Assembly: GCF_008329585.1 (NCBI RefSeq)
Contig: NZ_NPKP01000011.1
Location: 124,001-188,000, forward strand
DNA from: Mycolicibacterium sp. P9-22
Lineage (GTDB): Bacteria > Actinomycetota > Actinomycetes > Mycobacteriales > Mycobacteriaceae
Length of the DNA stretch: 64,000 bases
Direction of reading: 5' to 3'
In this document: one piece after another, positions 44,290 to 52,301 of the stretch
How positions within the stretch are numbered: the stretch's first letter is position 1
How the letters are laid out: every line of letters starts with the position of its first letter
Translations under genes and position numbers: made by a program
The notes under the pieces: generated by a model
The model's database searches: none
What the model was told of the DNA's origin: nothing
The model's input: the letters and a program-made list of their open reading frames with translations, nothing else

Positions 44290-45693
44290 ATGACTGCAGC
44301 CGCCCCCACTCCAGAATCCGTCGAGCGCAGGACCATTGAGCACATCCCGGTCGACGAACGGCACGGGCGGGCCCGCGACCTGTTCACGGTGTGGTTCGGG
44401 TCGAACATCATGTTGTTGACGATCATCACCGGAGCGCTGGCCACCACGGTGTTCGGGCTGCCGCTGTGGGCGGGCGTCTTGTCGGTGGTGCTCGGCAACG
44501 TCGTCGGCGCCGTCGTGATGGCGTTACACGCCGCACAGGGCCCGCAGATGGGCGTGCCGCAGATGCTGCAGACCAGGGCGCAATTCGGGTCCTACGGTAG
44601 CCTGCTGGTCGTCGTCCTCGTCATCTTTATGTACCTGGGCTTCTTCGCCTCCAACGCGGTACTCGGCGGCCAAGCCTTGGCGAAGGTCACCGGGCTGCCG
44701 ACGAATTGGGGCATCGTCGGCATCGGCACCGTCAGCGTGGTGGCGACAATGGTGGGTTACCGGCTCATCCACCGCGTCACCGCAATCCTGTCGGTCGTCG
44801 CGGGCGGGGCGCTCCTCGTCGCGTTCGTCTGGATCGTCGGCGTCAACGGCGTGCCGGACGGGACCTGGCATACCGACGGGTTCTCCTGGAGTGGTTTCAT
44901 GGCGACCTTGTCCGTAGCGGCTCTGTGGCAAATCGCCTACGCCCCGTACGTTTCCGACTACACCCGCTACATGCCGCGCGATACCGGACAACGCGCCGCG
45001 TTCTGGGGTACCTACAGCGGGTGCGTGCTGGGATCGGTGCTGCCGATGCTGCTCGGTGTGCTGGTGGGGGCGGCGTTGCCGGACATGGACACGATGGACG
45101 GTCTGTCGGTGCTGACGCACGGCGTCAGCACGGGAGTCTTCGCAATCTTCGCGGTCGGCATCACCGCGACCAACGCCATGAATCTCTACTGCGGGACACT
45201 GTCGACGATCACCGTGGGACAGAATGTGTTTCCGAGGTGGCGGCCCGGTGCGGCAAGCCGCGCAGCGGTATCGGTGGTGCTCTTCGTCACCGCCCTCGTT
45301 CCCGCCCTGTTCAGTGCGGACGACTTCTTGGCCAACTACGCCAGCTTCCTGGCTCTACTCCTGTGTGTCTTGATCCCGTGGACGGCGGTCAATCTCGTCG
45401 ACTACTACCTACTGCGGCACGGCGACTACGACATCGACGCGTTGTTCGAACGTGACGGCGGGCGCTACGGGCGTTTCAATTGGGTGGCGATCGGCTGCTA
45501 CTTCGGGGGCATCCTGGTGCAGATCCCGTTCCTGTCGACGGTGCTGTTCACCGGATCCGCCGCTTCGGCGATCGGGGGCGTGGACATCTCTTGGATCGTC
45601 GGGTTGGCCGTCATCTGCCCTGTCTACTACTTCCTGATGAAACCGCGTATCCCGGCGGCGGAAGCGGCGCGCCCAGCGGAGCCGGTCCGCTGA
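44290..45693 (+). CDS. NCS1-family purine/cytosine-type permease (second copy)
   Basis: A 467-residue carrier from ATG 44290 (GAAAG upstream); an in-frame TTG at 44239 would add 17 residues of unlike type. It has about twelve helices with FTVWFGSNIMLLTIITGA near residue 31 and YAPYVSDYTRYMP near 214. It should import a nucleobase-like or other N-heterocyclic compound. Its stop overlaps the ATG of the GMC gene by one base, so transport and oxidation are coupled. It is related to the NCS1 permease at 6430 but not a recent copy. Confidence 0.85.
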   Translation: MTAAAPTPESVERRTIEHIPVDERHGRARDLFTVWFGSNIMLLTIITGALATTVFGLPLWAGVLSVVLGNVVGAVVMALHAAQGPQMGVPQMLQTRAQFGSYGSLLVVVLVIFMYLGFFASNAVLGGQALAKVTGLPTNWGIVGIGTVSVVATMVGYRLIHRVTAILSVVAGGALLVAFVWIVGVNGVPDGTWHTDGFSWSGFMATLSVAALWQIAYAPYVSDYTRYMPRDTGQRAAFWGTYSGCVLGSVLPMLLGVLVGAALPDMDTMDGLSVLTHGVSTGVFAIFAVGITATNAMNLYCGTLSTITVGQNVFPRWRPGAASRAAVSVVLFVTALVPALFSADDFLANYASFLALLLCVLIPWTAVNLVDYYLLRHGDYDIDALFERDGGRYGRFNWVAIGCYFGGILVQIPFLSTVLFTGSAASAIGGVDISWIVGLAVICPVYYFLMKPRIPAAEAARPAEPVR

Positions 45694-47225
45694 TGGAATC
45701 GGATTACCTGATCATCGGCGGTGGCACCGCGGGCTGCATCGTAGCGGCCCGGCTGTCGGAGGACCCGGGCGTGACGGTCACCGTCGTCGAACCGGGCCCC
45801 AGCGATGTCGACGAGCCACGTGCGCTGGACATCCGGCGATGGGCCGAGATGTTGGAGGGCGAATACGACCTCGACTACCGCAGTGTTACCCAGAGTCGCG
45901 GTAACTCACATATCCGACAGGCCAGGATGCGCATCCTGGGCGGCTGTTCGACGGCGAACACGATGATCACCTGGCGTCCGCTGCCCGCCGACCTCGACGA
46001 GTGGGGGAGTCTGGGTGCGCAGGGGTGGGACTCGGCGACCCTCGACGAGTACTTCGACAGAATCGCCGCGCCGATCACCCCGGTGCCGGCCAAGGACCGG
46101 AACCCGTATGTGGCCGATGTCGTCACCTCGGCAAGAGCGGCGCTCGACCTGCCGGCCCGCACCAACTGGAACACCGACCGCGACTTCGCCCGAACCGGAA
46201 GCGGCGCCGGGTTCTTCGAGATCGGATACACCCCCGACACACACCTGCGTTCCTCCACGTCGGTGCACTACCTGCACGAAGCCATCCGCACCCGGCCCAA
46301 TCTGCGGGTTCGGCACGGGTTGCAGGCGATCAAGGTGCTCATCGAGGACCGGCGCGCGGTCGGGGTACTGGCGCGCGACGCCGGCGGGTCGGAATTCGAG
46401 CTCCGGGCGGCGCAGGAGACGGTGCTGTGCTGCGGCGCGATCGACACGCCGAAACTGTTGCAGCTGTCCGGAATCGGACCCGCCCGGGTACTCGCCGACG
46501 CGGGAATCGGGACAGTCGTCGACAGCCCGGGTGTCGGCGAGAACCTGATGGACCACGCCGAGGGACTGATCGTGTGGGAGGCGCGGCGCGCGGTCCCGGA
46601 CACCTGCGCCACCGGCTGGGATGCAGGGGCGGCCGTACGCATCCGCGACGGCGGCCCGGCTCGGCCCGATGTGCTGATGCACTTTCCCGTCGAAGCCGTC
46701 GCCGACCACGCCGTCACCTACGGCACCCAGCTGCCCGACCACATCGTCTCGATCGCCCCCAACGTCGCAAAACCCAAGAGCCGGGGGAGAGTCTGGATCA
46801 CCACCGCCGACCCGGCCGCCGCGCCGAGCATCGACTACGGCTACTTCACGGATCCCGATGGCGCCGACGAGGCGACCCTCATCGCCGGTGTGAGGCTGGC
46901 ACGCCGCATCGCGGCCCAGCCGCCGATGTCGGACTGGATCGGGCGCGAAGTCTTCCCCGGCGCCGATCTGACCACCGACGAAGAACTGTCGGCGCCGTTG
47001 CGCGCCACGCACCAGACCGTCTACCACGTGTCCGGGACGTGCCGCATGGGTGCGGCCGGTGACCCGATGGCCGTGGTGGATTCACGACTTCGGGTGTACG
47101 GAGTCGCCGGATTGCGCGTCGTCGACGCGTCGGTCTTTCCCACCATCCCGTCGGTGAATCCGGTGGGAACCATCATGACGGTCGCCGAGCGCGCCAGCGC
47201 CCTGATCGCGGAGGACGCCGGCTGA
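45693..47225 (+). CDS. GMC family oxidoreductase (choline-dehydrogenase-like)
   Basis: A 510-residue FAD enzyme: dinucleotide motif YLIIGGGTAGCIVAARLSE at residues 5-23, GGCSTANTMI near 84, and the C-terminal active-site region YHVSGTCRMG (catalytic His) and NPVGTIMTVAE. The family oxidises alcohols such as choline, glucose or aryl alcohols. ATG 45693 overlaps the NCS1 stop. It is convergent with the aldehyde dehydrogenase gene, so an alcohol-to-aldehyde-to-acid route is possible. Confidence 0.87.
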   Translation: MESDYLIIGGGTAGCIVAARLSEDPGVTVTVVEPGPSDVDEPRALDIRRWAEMLEGEYDLDYRSVTQSRGNSHIRQARMRILGGCSTANTMITWRPLPADLDEWGSLGAQGWDSATLDEYFDRIAAPITPVPAKDRNPYVADVVTSARAALDLPARTNWNTDRDFARTGSGAGFFEIGYTPDTHLRSSTSVHYLHEAIRTRPNLRVRHGLQAIKVLIEDRRAVGVLARDAGGSEFELRAAQETVLCCGAIDTPKLLQLSGIGPARVLADAGIGTVVDSPGVGENLMDHAEGLIVWEARRAVPDTCATGWDAGAAVRIRDGGPARPDVLMHFPVEAVADHAVTYGTQLPDHIVSIAPNVAKPKSRGRVWITTADPAAAPSIDYGYFTDPDGADEATLIAGVRLARRIAAQPPMSDWIGREVFPGADLTTDEELSAPLRATHQTVYHVSGTCRMGAAGDPMAVVDSRLRVYGVAGLRVVDASVFPTIPSVNPVGTIMTVAERASALIAEDAG

Positions 47226-47235
47226 TCGTCCTCTC

Positions 47236-48729
47236 CTAGAAGGCGATCCATGTGGTCTTGAGGCCGGTGTACTTGTCCAGCGCGTGCAGGGACAGATCGC
47301 GGCCGAACCCGGACTGTTTGAATCCGCCGAAGGGTGTCTGGGCGCTCAGCGCGTCGACGGTGTTAACCGACACCGTGCCCGCCCGCAACGCCGCCGATAC
47401 CGTGTGTGCGCGGCGCAGGTCGCTGGTCCACACGGAGGCGGCCAGCCCGTAGGCACTGGCGTTCGCCATTCGAATCGCCTCGTCCTGGTCATCGAAGGTC
47501 TGCACCGCGACCACCGGACCGAACACCTCGTCGGTGATCAATTCGTCAGTGGGGCCGAGGCCCGTCACGACGGTCGGTTCGATGAAGCAACCGTCGCCGG
47601 CCCGCTGCCCGCCGACGCGGACATCGCCGTGGGCCCGTGCACGATCGACGAACCCGAGGACGTGCGCGGTATGGGCTTCATCCACGATCGCGCCCTGCAC
47701 TGCGCCGGGATCCAGCGGGTTGCCCGGGGACATCTCCGCAGCCCGTGCGACCAGTTCGGTGACGAACGCGTCTGCGATCGACTTCTGCACCAGGAGGCGG
47801 GAATTGGATGAGCACACTGCGCCCTGGTTGTAGAAGGCGCCGAAGAGCGCCTTCTCCACAGCCTGGTCGAGGTCGGCATCGGCGAACACCAGGTTCGGGC
47901 TCTTGCCGCCACATTCCAACCACACCTGCTTGAGATTGGAATCCGCGGCGTAGCGCAGGAATTGTTTTCCGGTGGCCGTTGATCCGGTGAAGGCCAGGAC
48001 GTCGACTTCTGGATGCAGCCCGAGCGCGGCACCCGCGGTCTGACCGAGACCGGGGACGACATTGAACACACCGCTGGGGATACCGGCCTCGACGGCAAGC
48101 TCTGCCAGCCGCAGCGATGACAGCGGTGCACGCTCGGATGGCTTGAGCACGACGGAGTTTCCGGCCGCCAGTGCAGGCGCAACCTTCCACACCGCGAGGT
48201 CGAGCGGGAAGTTCCACGGCGTCACCGCGCCGACGACACCGAGCGGCTCGCGGGTGATGAGGGCGAGGTTTCCCGGCTCGGTCGGCGCGATCTCGCCGTT
48301 GATCTTGTCCAGCGCCTCGCCGTAGTACGCGAAAAGCGCCGCGGCAGACGGAACATCGACGGTGAACGCCTCTGCGACCAGCTTGCCCATATCCATGGAA
48401 TCGAGCAATGCCAATTCGACTCGGTGCTCGTCGATCAGGGCGGCGAGGCGCAGCAGTACGGTCTTGCGTTCGGTGATCGAGCTGCGCGACCAGTCACCGG
48501 CGTCGAAGGTGCGCCGCGCCGACATGACGGCGAGGTCGACGTCGACATCCTGTGCCGACGCCACCTCGGCGATGACGGAGCCGGTGGCGGGGTTGATGCT
48601 GTCGAATGTCGCTCCGGACGCGGCAGGCCGGAAGGCGCCATCGATGAAGATGCCATCGCGCGGCCGAACGGCAGCGGCGTGGCGGGACCAGTCCGCCAGC
48701 GTCGTGGGCTGGGGTAATGCACTGACCAT
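47236..48729 (-). CDS. Aldehyde dehydrogenase (PuuC-like, NAD(P)-dependent)
   Basis: A 497-residue aldehyde dehydrogenase. NAD-binding FTGSTATGK, catalytic Glu in LECGGKSP and catalytic Cys in NQGAVCSS (about residue 300) are present, followed by VFGPVVAVQTF and PFGGFKQSGFGRD. Overall it is closest in type to gamma-glutamyl/gamma-amino-butyraldehyde dehydrogenases. It oxidises an aldehyde to the acid. ATG 48729 follows AAGGAGA. It is divergent from the LysR gene 128 bases away, whose likely binding site lies between them. Confidence 0.88.
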   Translation of the reverse strand: MVSALPQPTTLADWSRHAAAVRPRDGIFIDGAFRPAASGATFDSINPATGSVIAEVASAQDVDVDLAVMSARRTFDAGDWSRSSITERKTVLLRLAALIDEHRVELALLDSMDMGKLVAEAFTVDVPSAAALFAYYGEALDKINGEIAPTEPGNLALITREPLGVVGAVTPWNFPLDLAVWKVAPALAAGNSVVLKPSERAPLSSLRLAELAVEAGIPSGVFNVVPGLGQTAGAALGLHPEVDVLAFTGSTATGKQFLRYAADSNLKQVWLECGGKSPNLVFADADLDQAVEKALFGAFYNQGAVCSSNSRLLVQKSIADAFVTELVARAAEMSPGNPLDPGAVQGAIVDEAHTAHVLGFVDRARAHGDVRVGGQRAGDGCFIEPTVVTGLGPTDELITDEVFGPVVAVQTFDDQDEAIRMANASAYGLAASVWTSDLRRAHTVSAALRAGTVSVNTVDALSAQTPFGGFKQSGFGRDLSLHALDKYTGLKTTWIAF

Positions 48730-48797
48730 CAGGGGATCTCCTTCACCGACGCACCGGGGCCGATTTGTCGGTTCCACAGTGCACCGGAAGGCGTGCA

Positions 48798-48832
48798 GCT
48801 GTACAACCGGTGTTTCCGAACCGTAGGATCGG
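48798..48832. promoter_or_regulatory. Candidate LysR binding region between aldehyde dehydrogenase and LysR genes
   Basis: GCTGTACA (48798-48805) is followed after nine bases by TCCGA-N8-ATCGG (48815-48832). A LysR-side -10 TAGGAT (48824-48829) lies inside the second element, with AACCG/CGGTT arms around it, so the protein could repress its own gene while acting on the dehydrogenase promoter. The same two elements occur before the flavin monooxygenase operon. Confidence 0.55.
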
Positions 48833-48857
48833 TTTCCCTGATGCAGGAGGCTGCGAA

Positions 48858-49769
48858 ATGTCCGATTACACGCTGCGGCAGCTCGAGTACTTCGTGGCGG
48901 TCGCCGAGGCCGGAAGCGTCACCCGCGCGGCCGCGTCGGTCCACCTGTCACAGTCGGCAATGTCGGCGGCACTGGCGGATCTGGAGAACGCGCTGTCGGT
49001 TCAGCTTCTGGTGCGTCACCACGCCAGGGGTATCAGTCTGACACCGGCCGGCAAGGAATTGCTCATCGTCAGCCGCCAACTCCTTGCCTCGGCGGCCGAT
49101 TTACGTGCTGTCGCCCAGGGATTGGGAACCTCGCTGAGCGGCACGCTGTCGATAGGCTGCTTTCAGGTGGTTGCCCCGTACCTGCTTCCCGAGCTGTTGG
49201 CCGCCGCCGCCGAGAAACTCCCCAAACTCCAACTGAACACCACCGAAGTCGATCTCGCCGATCTCGCCGAGGGCGTCGCAAACGGCACCTTCGAGCTCGG
49301 CATCGGCTACGACCTGGTCGACGACCCTCGCCTCAAGCGGTGGCCGTTGTTCACGCTTCCGCCATATGTCCTGGTGGCCGGAGATCATCGTTTTGCCATG
49401 CGCGACAGCGTGGATCTCACCGAACTGGCCGAGGAGCCGATGGTTCTGCTGGACTTGCCGCACAGCCGCGAGTACTTCCAGAGCGTCTTCACCGCAGCCG
49501 GTGTCCGACCCAACATCCGCTACCGGTCCACGACAGTGGAGACGTGCCGGGCGGTGGTGGGGCGCGGACTGGCCTACTGCGTGCTCAACCTGCATGCGGC
49601 GGTTCCGACCGCTCTGGACGGACACGCCGTCGCCGCGGTGCCGATCAGCGGGGATCCACCGAGTCTGACCGTCGTGCTGCTCGACGCGGTGGCGGCCCGC
49701 CCGACCCGGCGTGCCAGCATCGTTGCCGAACTCTGCCGCAGTTTGTTCGCCGGTCCGCCCGGCCACTAG
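48858..49769 (+). CDS. LysR family transcriptional regulator of the catabolic cluster
   Basis: A 303-residue LysR protein: helix-turn-helix TLRQLEYFVAVAEAGSVTRAAASVHLSQSAMSAALADLE at residues 5-43 and a two-lobed effector domain from about residue 90. ATG 48858 follows GCAGGAGG. It is divergent from the aldehyde dehydrogenase and followed by the monooxygenase operon on its own strand. Matching cis elements in both promoter regions make it the probable regulator of both units. Confidence 0.85.
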   Translation: MSDYTLRQLEYFVAVAEAGSVTRAAASVHLSQSAMSAALADLENALSVQLLVRHHARGISLTPAGKELLIVSRQLLASAADLRAVAQGLGTSLSGTLSIGCFQVVAPYLLPELLAAAAEKLPKLQLNTTEVDLADLAEGVANGTFELGIGYDLVDDPRLKRWPLFTLPPYVLVAGDHRFAMRDSVDLTELAEEPMVLLDLPHSREYFQSVFTAAGVRPNIRYRSTTVETCRAVVGRGLAYCVLNLHAAVPTALDGHAVAAVPISGDPPSLTVVLLDAVAARPTRRASIVAELCRSLFAGPPGH

Positions 49770-49796
49770 CCCCCGCGACCTGCGAGGATCGATTTC

Positions 49797-49830
49797 TCCG
49801 ATTTCGTACATCGGATCTACGCGCTGTACA
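49797..49830 (+). promoter_or_regulatory. Candidate LysR binding region of the monooxygenase operon
   Basis: TCCGAT (49797-49802) and ATCGGA (49810-49815) make a perfect 6-bp inverted repeat with a 7-base spacer. Seven bases later comes GCTGTACA (49823-49830), continued by G into the palindrome CTGTACAG. The order and distance to the start codon (64 bases) are close to those seen before the aldehyde dehydrogenase gene. Confidence 0.55.
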
Positions 49831-49894
49831 GATGCAGGCGGCAGGCTGAACGATGTGAGGCGCGAGCAAGATTGCCGAATTCGTGGAGGTCAAG

Positions 49895-51157
49895 TTGTCG
49901 AGCCAAGAGGTCGAGGTTCTCATCGTCGGGGCGGGTCAAGCGGGAATCGCGATGAGCGAACACCTCGGAGCACAGGGCATCCCGCACCTCGTCGTGGAGC
50001 GTGATCGCATTGCCGAACGCTGGCGGTCGTGGCGCTGGGACTCGCTGGTGGCCAATGGTCCCGCGTGGCACGACCGTTTCCCGGGTTTGGAATTCGACAC
50101 TGCTCCCGACGCTTTCGCGGGCAAGGAAGAGGTCGCCGACTATCTGGTTGCGTACGCCGAAAAGGTGGATGCACCCATCCGTACGGGCGTCGAGGTGCAC
50201 TCGGTGCGGAAGCTGGACGGACAGCCGGGCTTTCGTGTCGAAACGTCCGAAGGCAGCATCGACGCGCGCTTCGTCGTCGCCGCTACCGGGGCGTTCCAGA
50301 AGCCGGTGATCCCCGCTCTTGTTCCCGACACTGCCGGCCTGCACCAGATCCACTCCAGCGGTTACCACAATCCGCAGCAACTGCCGGAGGGAAACGTGTT
50401 GGTGATCGGTGCGGGATCCTCCGGGGTTCAAATCGCCGACGAACTGCGTCAAGCCGGTCGCGAGGTGTATCTGGCGGTCGGTCCGCACGATCGTCCGCCA
50501 CGTAGCTACCGAGGTCGCGACTTCTGCTGGTGGTTGGGAGTGTTGGGCAAGTGGGACATGGCCGCACCTCCGCGGGGGGCCGAGCACGTCACCATCGCCG
50601 TCAGTGGCGCCCGCGGCGGACACACCGTCGACTTCCGGAATCTGGCAGCGACCGGGATCACGCTGCTGGGCATGGCTGGTCCGTATCAGGACGGCGTGAT
50701 GACCTTTGCGTCCGATCTGCGCGAGAACATCGAACGCGGTGACGCAAACTATCTTTCGATGCTCGACGAGGCGGACGCCTACATAGCCCGCAATGGCGTC
50801 GACCTGCCGGCGGAACCACAGGCGCGCGTCTTCGGCCCCGACCCGGAATGCATGACCGACCCCATCCGGTCGCTCGACCTTGCCGCTGCCGGCATCACAT
50901 CCATCGTGTGGGCCGTCGGTTTCGCCTTCGACTACAGGTGGTTACAGGTCGACGCCATGGACGAGAACGGGCGCCCGCGTCACCAGCGCGGGGTGTCGAC
51001 AGAACCGGGGATCTACTTCCTCGGTCTGCCATGGCAGTCCCGCCGGGGATCGAGCTTCATCTGGGGCGTCTGGCACGACGCCAAGTATCTCGCCGATCAG
51101 ATCGCGATCCAGCGCAGCTACCTCGCCTACCAGGCGCCCGCACTGGCCGACCGGTGA
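49895..51157 (+). CDS. FAD/NAD(P)-dependent flavin monooxygenase (FMO/YUC-like)
   Basis: A 420-residue flavoprotein with FAD motif LIVGAGQAGIAMSEHLG near residue 9 and a second Rossmann motif VLVIGAGSSGVQIADEL near 165, plus WDSLVANGPAWHDRFPG near 48. This two-dinucleotide layout is that of class B monooxygenases, which insert oxygen into N, S or carbon centres using NADPH. TTG 49895 is chosen because GGAGG precedes it at good spacing; GTG 49883 would place that site inside the gene. It leads the operon with RidA, DUF1028, M20 and AspA. Imidazoleacetate monooxygenase is one candidate role; not proven. Confidence 0.8.
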   Translation: MSSQEVEVLIVGAGQAGIAMSEHLGAQGIPHLVVERDRIAERWRSWRWDSLVANGPAWHDRFPGLEFDTAPDAFAGKEEVADYLVAYAEKVDAPIRTGVEVHSVRKLDGQPGFRVETSEGSIDARFVVAATGAFQKPVIPALVPDTAGLHQIHSSGYHNPQQLPEGNVLVIGAGSSGVQIADELRQAGREVYLAVGPHDRPPRSYRGRDFCWWLGVLGKWDMAAPPRGAEHVTIAVSGARGGHTVDFRNLAATGITLLGMAGPYQDGVMTFASDLRENIERGDANYLSMLDEADAYIARNGVDLPAEPQARVFGPDPECMTDPIRSLDLAAAGITSIVWAVGFAFDYRWLQVDAMDENGRPRHQRGVSTEPGIYFLGLPWQSRRGSSFIWGVWHDAKYLADQIAIQRSYLAYQAPALADR

Positions 51158-51192
51158 CGGCACCGACGACCCACGAGAAAGGAGTCACGTCG

Positions 51193-51636
51193 ATGATCGA
51201 CGAGACACCAGCCGGTGCGACCCACCGCAGGATCCGGCCCTTCAACACCAAGGACACCTACCCGGAGCAGAACCTCGACAACGACCTGTGCCAGGCCGTG
51301 GTTGCCGGCGGCGTGGTTTACCTGCGTGGGCAGATCGGACAGGATCTCGATACCCGCGAATCGGTGGGAATCGGTGATGTCGAGGCGCAGACCGAACGGG
51401 CGATGGCCAATATCGCCATGTTGCTCGACGAGGCGGGCAGCAGTCTCGCCGATATCGTCAAGGTGACCGTCTACCTTGTTGACATCCGTTACCGCGAAAC
51501 GGTTTACCGGGTCATGGGCCGCTGGCTCAAGGGCGTTTACCCGGTGTCGACCGGCCTGGTCGTCGACGCGCTGGCGCGGGCCGAGTGGCTGGTCGAGATC
51601 GACGCCACCGCGGTGCTCAGCAAGGGATCGTCATGA
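51193..51636 (+). CDS. RidA (YjgF/YER057c/UK114) family protein
   Basis: A 147-residue Rid protein with a 15-residue hydrophilic N-terminal extension. Family blocks are VVAGGVVYLRGQIGQDLDT and ADIVKVTVYLVDIRY. The RidA Arg that binds the imine carboxylate (PARS in E. coli) is replaced: the sequence here is PVSTGLV, so this is a Rid subfamily without canonical imine-deaminase arginine. Catabolic Rid proteins commonly hydrolyse unstable enamine or imine intermediates. AAAGGAG precedes the ATG. The stop overlaps the DUF1028 start. Confidence 0.85.
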   Translation: MIDETPAGATHRRIRPFNTKDTYPEQNLDNDLCQAVVAGGVVYLRGQIGQDLDTRESVGIGDVEAQTERAMANIAMLLDEAGSSLADIVKVTVYLVDIRYRETVYRVMGRWLKGVYPVSTGLVVDALARAEWLVEIDATAVLSKGSS

Positions 51637-52301
51637 CGTTCTCGTTGGTCGTGCGGGACGGGCCGGCATTCGGGATGGTCGTCTGCTCGTCCAGTCCGGC
51701 CGTCGCGTCGCGGTGCATCCACCTGCGCGCCGGGGTCGGTGCGGTTGCGAGCCAGAACGTGACCAACCCACACCTCGGCGCCATCGCGCTGGATGCGCTC
51801 GCCGGCGGAGCGGACGCCGACGCGGCGCTGCAGGCGACGATCTCGGGGGAGGCGCATCCCGACTACCGTCAGCTGATCGTCGTCGACGGATCCGGTCGGA
51901 CCGCGATCCACACTGGTGTCAAGGCGTTGGGCATCCGTCACCAGACCCGCGCCGACAACGCCGCGGCAGCAGGCAACATGCTGGCAGATCAGGCCGTCGT
52001 CGACGCGCTTCTGGACGGCTATCTGGCATCTGAGGCGAGCACCACCGAGCAGCGCCTGCTGGACGGCCTGGAGGCCGCGCTGAGCGCGGGCGGCGAGGCC
52101 GGGCCCGTGCACTCCGCCGGACTGCAGGTGGTCGAGGACGTGCCCTGGCCCGTCACGGATCTACGAGTCGACTGGCACGACGACCCGATCGGTGAACTAC
52201 GCCGGCTGTGGGGGGTATGGCGACCGCAGAAGTCCGACTACCGCACCCGCGGGCTGGATCCCACCGCCGCACCGTCCTACGGGGTCCCGGGGGACCTATG
52301 A
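51633..52301 (+). CDS. DUF1028 family protein (Ntn-hydrolase-like)
   Basis: A 222-residue DUF1028 protein. The N terminus Met-Thr-Phe-Ser with SSSPAVASRCIHLRAGVGAVASQN is the family start; removal of Met would expose Thr2, the nucleophile position of N-terminal nucleophile hydrolases, the fold assigned to the family. It overlaps both neighbours (ATGA at each junction), so RidA, DUF1028 and the M20 hydrolase are translated together. An amide-bond hydrolysis in the pathway is likely. Family function is not established. Confidence 0.8.
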   Translation: MTFSLVVRDGPAFGMVVCSSSPAVASRCIHLRAGVGAVASQNVTNPHLGAIALDALAGGADADAALQATISGEAHPDYRQLIVVDGSGRTAIHTGVKALGIRHQTRADNAAAAGNMLADQAVVDALLDGYLASEASTTEQRLLDGLEAALSAGGEAGPVHSAGLQVVEDVPWPVTDLRVDWHDDPIGELRRLWGVWRPQKSDYRTRGLDPTAAPSYGVPGDL

